Part shown: positions 7,076 to 11,871 of the stretch, piece by piece | Numbering within the stretch: the first letter of the stretch is position 1 | Layout: every line of letters starts with the position of its first letter | Assembly: GCA_019322735.1 (NCBI GenBank) | Contig: JAHWIG010000018.1 | Location: forward strand, 1 to 11,871 | Reading direction: 5' to 3' | DNA: 11,871 nucleotides | Source: Candidatus Woesearchaeota archaeon | GTDB taxonomy: Archaea > Nanobdellota > Nanobdellia > Woesearchaeales > BS150m-G63 | The notes under the pieces: generated by a model | What the model was told of the DNA's origin: nothing | What the model saw: the letters and a program-made list of their open reading frames with translations, nothing else | Databases searched by the model: none | Translations under genes and position numbers: made by a program

Positions 7076-8716
7076 TTAAACAACACACCCAGGTGCTGAT
7101 GGTGCAGTATTTGTAGTTGTGCTTGTTCTACTTAGAACATTTTCACAGCCAGGTAATCCAGGATTATAGCTGCAGAAGTTCTGTTTTACTGTTTCTGCAT
7201 CAATGCCAGAGAATTGATATCTATTATTTGCAAACCATGTTGGGGATGATCCAATATTTAGATCATTTGTCAATTTTATATTTTCTCTTAATAGCTGTTT
7301 TCCTTCCTCTCCTTCTGCACATGTCTTAATTGCTTCTGTGCTGATTCCATTTTTTGACGCGCAGGATTCCCATGTTGAGCCAATATTCTGATAATTATCA
7401 GTCTGACACCAGATATAATCCATGAACTTGTTTGGATAGTATTTCTCAATACATGACTGCCTGATGTTTCCATCGACTTCTGGCTGGCCGTGCAGGGATG
7501 AGAAAGTTCCGTCACCATTGTCATTTGCTATGAAATGTAGATCAAAATCGATATTTGGGAAATTCTCCAGGATTTCTTTCATTGCATTTTCTGCTTTTAC
7601 TCCAAATGGGCATTGTGACATTACAAATAAATCCAGTTTTTGTGATTGTTCTTGTCTGCATACCACCTTAGATGAACATCCAGGATCATTGCAGTCAATT
7701 AGATTGTTGTTATCATCATCTATGTCATTATCACAAATCTCTGCGTTTGGATCAAATGTTGCACCTACTTTTAATGTTTGATATTCTCCTATCTGTTGTA
7801 GATATCCTTGAATATTTGAATATCCCTCTCCTTCTTTGACTGAATCATCAAATAATAATGAAGGTAGATATTTTAGATTTAATGATGCATAGAGATTAGT
7901 TCCCTCTCTTGAATTATAGTCTAATGTTGTTATTTTAAGTCCCGGGAATAGGCCCTTTAAACTTGAGATTAAACCGGATACATCGCATTCCTTGCATCTT
8001 CCATCTGTAAGTACTGTTAATGATACTTCTTTTGATTTTGGGAGGTCTGAGCATGCTGCAGGAGCATCTGAGAACTCATTACAGATAGATCTCATGAAAT
8101 CTGATGTTGTTCTTCCCCCCCCATAGCTCTGTCCATTTAAGTAAATTGTTGGGGAACCTGTTGCACCAATTTGATTTGTCTTTTTTGCTGAAACTGAAAG
8201 AAGCTGTTTTCCTTCATCCCCTTCATAACATGTCTTTATTTTTTTAACATCTAAATCATTATCTTTTGCGCACTGCTCCCAATTACCAGGAATAGATTTT
8301 GCATTCTTGTTTTGGCAGACTATCATACTCATATAATTCTCTGGATTGTATTTCATTGCACATAATTGGACAATGTTTCCTAGAACTTCTGGCTGGCCGT
8401 GCAGGGCTGAGAACTGTCCATTTCCAAGATCAGTTGCTATGTAATTTATGTTGAAATCAACATTATTTCCAAGTTTCTGCAATACTGGGTAAACAGCATC
8501 TTCTACTTGAGTTCCATAAGGACATTGTGACATTACATAAAAATCAAGAGTTACTATCTCTGATGATGTTGATTTTTCGAATATTATTGCAGGGGCAGTT
8601 AATTTAGGGAATACCCTAAAACCCTGAGTAATTACTGATAAGATTAAAATGGCTATGAAAAGTATGATAAGTGGTTTTCGATAATTAGATAGTTTTAAAT
8701 CTGATTTTTTAGCCAT
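7076..8716 (-). CDS. Membrane-anchored triple thioredoxin-fold protein (GILT-like / CxxC / GILT-like)
   Basis: This 546-aa protein has an N-terminal membrane anchor (residues 15-31) and probably acts in thiol-disulfide exchange outside the membrane. The frame extends to 8737, but ATG 8716 is chosen because GGGGGA lies 3 nt before it. Domain 1 (about 53-225): MSQCPYG (C65, monothiol C-x-x-G), ALHGQPE (105-110), four further Cys (119, 134, 149, 163) and GSPT (187-190, likely cis-Pro189). Domain 2 (about 230-290): a small thioredoxin/glutaredoxin-like fold with CKEC (241-244) and cis-Pro-like YLPS. Residues 326-353 form a CDNDIDDDNNNLIDC motif of the Asp-rich, Cys-bracketed metal-binding type (MopE-like repeats). 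Domain 3 (about 360-525) repeats domain 1: MSQCPFG (C369), SLHGQPE, the same Cys series, SPT. The pattern HGQPE..N....C..C....W..CA...C.EG..G resembles GILT thiol reductases. The likely clients are the Cys-rich envelope proteins nearby. Confidence 0.85.
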   Translation of the reverse strand: MAKKSDLKLSNYRKPLIILFIAILILSVITQGFRVFPKLTAPAIIFEKSTSSEIVTLDFYVMSQCPYGTQVEDAVYPVLQKLGNNVDFNINYIATDLGNGQFSALHGQPEVLGNIVQLCAMKYNPENYMSMIVCQNKNAKSIPGNWEQCAKDNDLDVKKIKTCYEGDEGKQLLSVSAKKTNQIGATGSPTIYLNGQSYGGGRTTSDFMRSICNEFSDAPAACSDLPKSKEVSLTVLTDGRCKECDVSGLISSLKGLFPGLKITTLDYNSREGTNLYASLNLKYLPSLLFDDSVKEGEGYSNIQGYLQQIGEYQTLKVGATFDPNAEICDNDIDDDNNNLIDCNDPGCSSKVVCRQEQSQKLDLFVMSQCPFGVKAENAMKEILENFPNIDFDLHFIANDNGDGTFSSLHGQPEVDGNIRQSCIEKYYPNKFMDYIWCQTDNYQNIGSTWESCASKNGISTEAIKTCAEGEEGKQLLRENIKLTNDLNIGSSPTWFANNRYQFSGIDAETVKQNFCSYNPGLPGCENVLSRTSTTTNTAPSAPGCVV

Positions 8717-8720
8717 AGTT

Positions 8721-8729
8721 CCCCCATCA
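8721..8729 (-). promoter_or_regulatory. G-rich Shine-Dalgarno site for the thioredoxin-fold gene
   Basis: On the minus strand GATGGGGGA stands 3 nt before the ATG at 8716. It decides the start in favour of 8716 over the in-frame ATG at 8737, which would add MIYDGGT ahead of the anchor. Confidence 0.6.
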
Positions 8730-8753
8730 TATATCAAGGATTAAAATGATGTT

Positions 8754-8764
8754 ATATATAAATA
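8754..8764 (-). promoter_or_regulatory. TATA-like box for the minus-strand operon
   Basis: On the minus strand ATTTATATATA is centred about 42 nt before the ATG at 8716. Initiation about 26 nt downstream would fall near 8732, leaving a leader of about 16 nt that keeps the G-rich ribosome site. It would drive the thiol-exchange gene, tdk and lgt together. Confidence 0.45.
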
Positions 8765-8783
8765 TTACCATATCATCAAAGAA

Positions 8784-8791
8784 TTTAAATA
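8784..8791 (+). promoter_or_regulatory. TATA box, leaderless geometry, for the 166-aa protein
   Basis: TTTAAATA is centred 26.5 nt before the ATG at 8814, with a T-rich interval and no Shine-Dalgarno site. It lies about 20 nt from the divergent operon promoter, so both promoters share a 97-nt region between the two starts. Confidence 0.6.
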
Positions 8792-8813
8792 GTGTTCAGA
8801 TTTTTTTATTAAG

Positions 8814-9314
8814 ATGGATGTTAAAGATGCTCTTGTAATACTTGAGAAAGACAAGGAGTTCAAAGATTGGCGGGATAAAAATAAAGAATTCTTTCTTACA
8901 AATGCTTTTATCATGATTCAAGGTAGTGATAAGATTAATAAGATTCAGATAGGTTATTTCAACAAAAAAGAAGATAAGATAACCAGTTTCATTGTGGATA
9001 AAGAAAAGATAGAGATGTTTAGTGATAAAATATTCAAAGAGCCTGATGCAAAAGTTGAGAAGATTGATATTAAGAATGTTAGAATTAGTATTAAAGAAGC
9101 TTTAAAAGAAGCAAATAAAGCACAGAAGAAGTATTATGCAAATGCTGTTTCTACCAAAAAGATACTGCTTTTGCAGAATCAAGGTAAAGGAGATATATGG
9201 AATATCACATTTATTACGAATTCTTTGGAAATTTTACATTTCAATATTGATTGCAAGAAGGGAGGACTATTGATGCATGAAAAAACATCTTTATTACAGG
9301 TTAGAAGTAACTAA
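8814..9314 (+). CDS. Uncharacterised 166-aa protein, weakly PepSY-like
   Basis: I do not recognise a family. The protein is soluble (no signal peptide, no membrane helix) and rich in Lys, Ile and Asp. It seems to have two halves of similar style. Residues 1-65 run from a helix (VKDALVILEKDKEFKDWRDK) into strands (FIMIQGSD, IQIGYFNKKEDKITSFIVD). Residues 90-160 run from a helix (ISIKEALKEANKAQKKYYAN) into strands (KILLLQNQ, WNITFITNSLEILHFNID). Helix, Trp-strand and acidic-ending strand recalls the PepSY/YpeB-type arrangement, but this rests on pattern only. It has its own leaderless-type promoter and is divergent from the thiol-exchange operon. Its single Cys (in DCKKGG) makes a redox role unlikely. 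Confidence 0.75.
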   Translation: MDVKDALVILEKDKEFKDWRDKNKEFFLTNAFIMIQGSDKINKIQIGYFNKKEDKITSFIVDKEKIEMFSDKIFKEPDAKVEKIDIKNVRISIKEALKEANKAQKKYYANAVSTKKILLLQNQGKGDIWNITFITNSLEILHFNIDCKKGGLLMHEKTSLLQVRSN

Positions 9315-9397
9315 AAATAATTTCTCGACGAGCTTTATTTAGTGTAGTATATATCTTTTGATAGTATGTTTTTAACATCGTAATTAAAGTTCAACAT

Positions 9398-9407
9398 TAT
9401 TTAAATA
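9398..9407 (+). promoter_or_regulatory. TATA-like box before the 30-codon ORF
   Basis: TATTTAAATA is one of the best TATA matches in the window. It predicts a transcript start near 9429 and a leader of about 47 nt ahead of the ATG at 9476. It serves no other gene obvious to me, which supports a short transcript there, coding or not. Confidence 0.5.
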
Positions 9408-9475
9408 AGGGTAGGTGTTGTTTATCTTTTGAGAAGAAGCCCAATGGGGATTGAGTTAAAGAGGTAAAAAGTAAA

Positions 9476-9568
9476 ATGGATATAAGCTATGAAACAATAA
9501 AAAAGAACAAGACCCTGGCAGACTTCTTCGATGATTCTGATTATGAAGAAGATTATATAATAGATTAG
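9476..9568 (+). CDS. Candidate 30-aa acidic microprotein
   Basis: The ORF runs ATG...TAG and encodes 30 residues: a Lys-containing N-terminal half (MDISYETIKKNKTLADFF) and a strongly acidic end (DDSDYEEDYIID). Support comes from an upstream TATA-like box and AAAGAGGT (9458-9465) ten bases before the ATG. The middle codons (ACC CTG GCA GAC TTC TTC) are richer in C/G than flanking non-coding DNA, as expected for coding sequence. There is no signal peptide, Cys or membrane segment. The acidic tail suggests binding to a basic partner. It could equally be a chance ORF inside a small RNA. No family is recognised. Confidence 0.4.
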   Translation: MDISYETIKKNKTLADFFDDSDYEEDYIID

Positions 9569-9588
9569 CTGCGTTTGGTGTTTTCTTG

Positions 9589-9602
9589 TCCTATAAATAG
9601 GA
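9589..9602 (+). promoter_or_regulatory. Palindrome overlapping a TATA-like sequence (possible operator)
   Basis: TCCTATAAATAGGA is a perfect inverted repeat of 6-nt arms with a 2-nt centre. It contains TATAAATA, a good archaeal TATA core, 56-69 nt before the radical-SAM ATG at 9658. A dimeric repressor bound there would block TBP. It is short enough to be chance in AT-rich DNA. Confidence 0.35.
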
Positions 9603-9607
9603 ATATT

Positions 9608-9615
9608 TTTAAATT
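9608..9615 (+). promoter_or_regulatory. TATA-like box upstream of the radical-SAM gene
   Basis: TTTAAATT is centred 27.5 nt before an ATG at 9639, the leaderless spacing used by other genes here, and about 46 nt before the ATG at 9658. Transcription would thus begin at about 9637-9639, just ahead of the G9 tract. Confidence 0.45.
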
Positions 9616-9644
9616 TAGAGTTCTATTTCTCTGTTATTATGTTT

Positions 9645-9653
9645 GGGGGGGGG
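9645..9653 (+). repeat. G9 homopolymer between two candidate start codons
   Basis: Nine consecutive G lie between ATG 9639 and ATG 9658. As read, ATG 9639 is out of frame and stops at 9675-9677 after 12 codons. With eight G it would join the radical-SAM frame as MFGGGIMQ. The tract may act as a G-rich ribosome site for ATG 9658, be a slippage site, or be a length error. Confidence 0.7.
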
Positions 9654-9657
9654 AATC

Positions 9658-10398
9658 ATGCAGGTATATATCAGTGATATTTTGTTGGTATCTAGTCTAA
9701 AAGGTAGAGAGAGTTATGTGCTTGTTCATTTTGCAGGTTCTGATTTTAAATATCCTTATTTTAAGAATAAACAGATATTTGATTTTAGAAAGGAATTTCA
9801 AAGTGATATCAAGGATGTTAAGGATCAAATAAGGGAATATGTAGGTATTGCGGGGGGCGTTGTTTTTTGTGGCGGAGAGCCTTGTCTGCAAAGACAAGCA
9901 TTGCAGAATTTAGCTAAATGGTGCAAGAAGCTTGGATTTAAGGTTGTGTTGAAAACAAATGGTGGAAGTCCTGTTGTATTGCATTCTCTAATAAAGAATG
10001 GATTAATTGATAAGGTTAGAATAGAATTTATGTCTCCATTGCAATCAGGATTATTTAGTAGGGTAACTAGATCAAGTACATTCTTTAAGGAAAATAAAGA
10101 AGTAATGAATAATTTCAAGAAGAGTTTAGATATTGTCAGGAGGAATGATGATAAAATAGGTGTTGTATTTAGAACTGTTATTGTTCCTGGGTTGATGTAT
10201 AAGAAAGAGGATGTGATAGATATTGCGAAAAATATTAAGGGGGTTGAGGGTATTTGGGTGTTAGAGCAGTTTAGTAATGAAGATGTGGATGGTGCTTTTG
10301 GAAGTATAATGAAACCATCTGTAAAGTTTTTGAAGAACTTAAGGGATATATGTTTAAAGAAATATCCCAATCTTAGGATACAGGTTTCTGCTTACTGA
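9658..10398 (+). CDS. NrdG2-like radical-SAM protein lacking all three cluster cysteines
   Basis: This 246-aa protein resembles anaerobic ribonucleotide reductase activating proteins of the NrdG2 type (radical SAM). Retained: the N-terminal strand VLVHFAG, the SAM-binding GGEP in FCGGEPCLQ (70-78), LKTNGG (98-103), and the C-terminal FRTVIVPGL (171-179) followed by GIWVLEQF (198-205), which mirrors the EFRTTVVP..LQQF pattern. The cluster loop normally reads GCNxxCxYCxN; here it is GSDFKYPYFKN (27-37), with Ser28, Tyr32 and Phe35 in the three Cys places. Without them a normal [4Fe-4S] cluster and radical chemistry are unlikely. The frame is intact and otherwise conserved, so it looks like a pseudo-enzyme or one using other chemistry, not a decayed gene. 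ATG 9658 is chosen over TTG 9643. It overlaps the dTMP kinase-like gene tail to tail by 26 nt. Confidence 0.85.
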   Translation: MQVYISDILLVSSLKGRESYVLVHFAGSDFKYPYFKNKQIFDFRKEFQSDIKDVKDQIREYVGIAGGVVFCGGEPCLQRQALQNLAKWCKKLGFKVVLKTNGGSPVVLHSLIKNGLIDKVRIEFMSPLQSGLFSRVTRSSTFFKENKEVMNNFKKSLDIVRRNDDKIGVVFRTVIVPGLMYKKEDVIDIAKNIKGVEGIWVLEQFSNEDVDGAFGSIMKPSVKFLKNLRDICLKKYPNLRIQVSAY

Positions 10399-11110
10399 GG
10401 AAATCTTTGTATATTTTTATTGCTTGATTTTCTGTTTCTTTTATGGATATGCCTGCATCAAGGTAGATAACTTTTGTCCCTTGTTTTTGAAATAATTGTT
10501 TTAATTCTTTACTTTCGTATACTGGCTTTAGTTTTAACTGGAAATTAATATTTTCAAAAATGCAATTATCTTTCTTTTTTCTTTTGCTTAATCTTGTGAT
10601 GAGTTCTTCTGGATTCTTTATTGTTGGTATTATTAAAAGATTTGGTGAATTGTTTAAAGCTAATTGGTTTCCTTTTAATTTTAGTATATCTTCCATAGAT
10701 AATCTGTCTTCTGATTGTGTTGTCTGATAGACCAAACTTGAGCATACTGATCTGTCTTGGATGATTGTTTTTCCATCTCTTAATGCTGGAATGATAATTT
10801 TATTATATAATTCATATCTATCTTCTGAGTATGCTTTTGCTGTTTGTAATGCAGAATAATTTGATTTATTCTTTATGATATTATGTCTTATGTTTAATCC
10901 TTTTTCTGTATATGTTGGTTCTGAGGAGATAATTACTTTAAATGGTTTCAATAGTCTGTAGTCTGGATGTATTTTGTTTAACTTCCAGAAATTATTAAGG
11001 TCAAATATTTTATTGTTTTTTTCGTATTCTTTTAATGTTGATATTATGACTCCTTTTCCTATTCCATCTAAACCATCTATTATTATGAAGTTTCCTTTGT
11101 AATGATGCAT
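10373..11110 (-). CDS. tmk: Thymidylate (dTMP) kinase-like protein
   Basis: It probably phosphorylates dTMP to dTDP, the step after thymidine kinase. The 245-aa sequence shows a P-loop DGLDGIGKG (12-20), SEPTYT (63-68) at the place of the TMPK REPGGT motif, the helix AYSEDRYELYNKIIIPALRDGKT, DRSVCSSLVYQ (119-129) matching the family DRY..SSxAYQ signature, and a basic lid RLSKRKKKDNCIFE (173-186). Two features are unusual. The P-loop Lys19 is followed by Gly-Val, not Ser/Thr, so the Mg-coordinating hydroxyl is missing at its usual place. There is also an insertion of about 20 residues between the P-loop helix and SEP (31-58), making it longer than the usual 200-215 aa. A related nucleotide kinase is possible. 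The TATA-like box lies 27.5 nt upstream and no Shine-Dalgarno site is seen. Confidence 0.85.
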   Translation of the reverse strand: MHHYKGNFIIIDGLDGIGKGVIISTLKEYEKNNKIFDLNNFWKLNKIHPDYRLLKPFKVIISSEPTYTEKGLNIRHNIIKNKSNYSALQTAKAYSEDRYELYNKIIIPALRDGKTIIQDRSVCSSLVYQTTQSEDRLSMEDILKLKGNQLALNNSPNLLIIPTIKNPEELITRLSKRKKKDNCIFENINFQLKLKPVYESKELKQLFQKQGTKVIYLDAGISIKETENQAIKIYKDFLSKQKPVS

Positions 11111-11132
11111 AATAGTTGTTAATGTTGTTTTG

Positions 11133-11142
11133 TTTATTAAAT
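11133..11142 (-). promoter_or_regulatory. TATA-like box for the dTMP kinase-like gene
   Basis: On the minus strand ATTTAATAAA is centred 27.5 nt before the ATG at 11110, with no Shine-Dalgarno site between. This again fits leaderless transcription. It lies in a 93-nt divergent spacer shared with the secreted-protein promoter. Confidence 0.45.
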
Positions 11143-11173
11143 TTTTCTGAATGGATATATTTTCACGAAAGTT

Positions 11174-11183
11174 TTTTATATAA
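11174..11183 (+). promoter_or_regulatory. TATA-like box for the secreted fibre-like protein
   Basis: TTTTATATAA lies with its core centred 25.5 nt before the ATG at 11204. A GGTGAT at 11185-11190 looks like a Shine-Dalgarno site but would be upstream of the predicted transcript start, and it is 13 nt from the ATG. A leaderless start is therefore favoured but not certain. Confidence 0.5.
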
Positions 11184-11203
11184 CGGTGATTTAATGCTCA
11201 ATA

Positions 11204-11871
11204 ATGAAAAAGAGTGTGATATTTGTAGGACTATTATTAGTTCTTTCTAGTATTGTTTATTCTATAGAAATATCTTGGCCAGGTAATGTTCCATTTGGTA
11301 ATGCTTTCCACGATAATCTTTATGTTAATGTTATTGCTAGTGCTGAAGGTGATGATATTATTGATATAAATGCCAGTCTTGATTTAGGTGAATGGGTCAT
11401 TAGTGGAAATGGAAGTGGGCTGTATGGTTTAAATGTAGATGGACTCACAATAGGGGATATAATTATTGGCACAGATGAAGACGGAAACTTAGAAATAGAA
11501 GGTAATCTTATTATTGGGGATGCCTTGTTTGTAGGAGTCATAAATACGAGCATAATATATACAAATGAATTACATGCTTTTAATTTTGTGCGTTCTACCC
11601 AATATTGTAATTATGATGGAAGTTTATGTGTTGATCTGGAAGGTTTATCAGATACACCTGGATTGTTAGCTGTCTTAGGGGTAAGCGCTGACGCTAGTGG
11701 TTTTACTGAGGAGATAAGGATAGGAGGGGCACTTAATGTTGGAAATCCGCTCACTGTATGGGATGGAGAAAATTATATTGAATTGAATTCTGGTGGAGAT
11801 TTTTATGCCATACAAAGTAATCAGAATGTGAGGATAAGTGGACCTAGTGCAGGGGATCTTACTGAATTAAA
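11204..11871 (+). CDS. Secreted fibre/adhesin-like protein, N-terminal part (3' truncated by window end)
   Basis: The frame is open from ATG 11204 to the window edge (222 residues visible). Residues 1-20 are a signal peptide (MKKSVIFVGLLLVLSSIVYS) without a lipobox Cys. What follows is rich in Gly, Asn, Asp and Ile, with short beta turns (LTIGDIIIGTDEDGNLEIEG, then NLIIGDALFVG). A two-Cys motif CNYDGSLC lies at about 135-142, then LSDTPGLLAVLGVSADASG and IRIGGALNVGNPLTVWDG. This style, with repeated Gly-Asn strands and an xxLLxVLxxG segment followed by an IRIGG strand, resembles the shaft parts of phage tail-fibre and adhesin-like proteins that end in a peptidase S74 chaperone domain. The C-terminus that would confirm this is not in the window. 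It is divergent from the dTMP kinase-like gene. Confidence 0.75.
   Translation, partial: MKKSVIFVGLLLVLSSIVYSIEISWPGNVPFGNAFHDNLYVNVIASAEGDDIIDINASLDLGEWVISGNGSGLYGLNVDGLTIGDIIIGTDEDGNLEIEGNLIIGDALFVGVINTSIIYTNELHAFNFVRSTQYCNYDGSLCVDLEGLSDTPGLLAVLGVSADASGFTEEIRIGGALNVGNPLTVWDGENYIELNSGGDFYAIQSNQNVRISGPSAGDLTEL

Larger units (their letters stand above)
9315..9657 (+). other. 343-nt mostly non-coding interval with small ORF and promoters
   Basis: The stretch between the 166-aa gene and the radical-SAM gene holds no long ORF. From the 5' end it contains a short CTCGACGAG palindrome (9324-9332) followed by T-rich DNA, a TATA-like box (9398-9407), a 30-codon ORF with a Shine-Dalgarno site, a 14-nt palindrome around a second TATA-like sequence, a third TATA-like box and a G9 tract. 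I see no tRNA boxes or CRISPR-like repeats. A small structured RNA in 9315-9470 cannot be excluded by eye. Confidence 0.6.

Noticed and set aside
8717..8737. In-frame ATG 8737 for the thioredoxin-fold gene
   Set aside because: It would place the ribosome site inside the coding sequence and lies only about 21 nt from the TATA-like box centre. ATG 8716 fits both signals better.
9324..9345. CTCGACGAG followed by T-rich DNA as a terminator
   Set aside because: The stem is at most 3-4 bp with a loop of 1-3 nt, too weak to call.
9444..9467. Seven-residue leader ORF (MGIELKR) before the microprotein
   Set aside because: It is too short and has no repeated or regulatory codons to support an attenuator.
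9825..10370. 181-aa ORF antisense to the radical-SAM gene
   Set aside because: It is a long shadow frame with low complexity. The sense strand carries recognisable family motifs and the antisense product matches nothing I know.
11194..11250. ATG 11194 just after GGTGAT
   Set aside because: It is in another frame and stops after 18 codons. The fibre-like frame from 11204 has a signal peptide and stays open to the edge.

Overview
The window looks like a piece of an AT-rich archaeal genome, most likely a DPANN-type lineage (Woesearchaeota/Pacearchaeota-like). I judge this from promoter layout and protein style, not from a marker gene. Several genes have an archaeal TATA-like octamer (TTTAAATA and variants) whose centre lies 25.5-27.5 nt before the ATG, the geometry of leaderless transcripts. 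Others carry a GGTGAT-type Shine-Dalgarno site. The surface proteins (C-terminally anchored Ig-like and Cys-rich proteins with Gly/Pro linkers) also fit. No rRNA, tRNA, CRISPR array or insertion sequence is visible.

Layout. (1) 1-4003, plus strand: three successive envelope proteins, each with an extracellular body, one C-terminal membrane helix and a basic cytoplasmic tail. They are a 5'-truncated one, a 716-aa Cys-rich protein with DUF4215/Myxococcus-type repeats, and a 508-aa Ig-like protein with a basic coiled tail. (2) 4064-5071: a small coiled-coil protein and two overlapping four-helix SMR-fold genes resembling ArnE/ArnF, probably a heterodimeric lipid-linked-sugar transporter. (3) 5108-5701: a metallophosphoesterase with its own leaderless promoter, overlapping tail to tail with (4) a minus-strand operon at 8716-5694. 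That operon encodes a membrane-anchored triple thioredoxin-fold protein (two GILT-like monothiol domains around a CxxC domain), thymidine kinase (tdk) and a bacterial-type prolipoprotein diacylglyceryl transferase (lgt). (5) 8814-9314: an uncharacterised 166-aa protein, divergent from the operon. (6) 9315-9657: a mostly non-coding stretch with a candidate 30-aa acidic microprotein that has its own promoter. (7) 9658-10398: a radical-SAM protein of the NrdG2 type in which all three cluster cysteines are replaced (Ser, Tyr, Phe). (8) 11110-10373, minus strand: a dTMP kinase-like protein with an unusual P-loop, overlapping the radical-SAM gene by 26 nt. (9) 11204 to the edge: the start of a secreted protein resembling tail-fibre/adhesin shafts.

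How they fit together. Much of the window serves the cell envelope: surface proteins, oxidative folding or thiol exchange for Cys-rich secreted proteins, lipoprotein lipidation and a glycolipid flippase-like pair. A second theme is deoxynucleotide salvage: thymidine kinase and dTMP kinase would turn thymidine into dTDP, and the degenerate NrdG2-like protein comes from a family tied to anaerobic ribonucleotide reduction. The most striking item is this cluster-less radical-SAM protein, whose start region also contains a G9 homopolymer separating two competing start codons.
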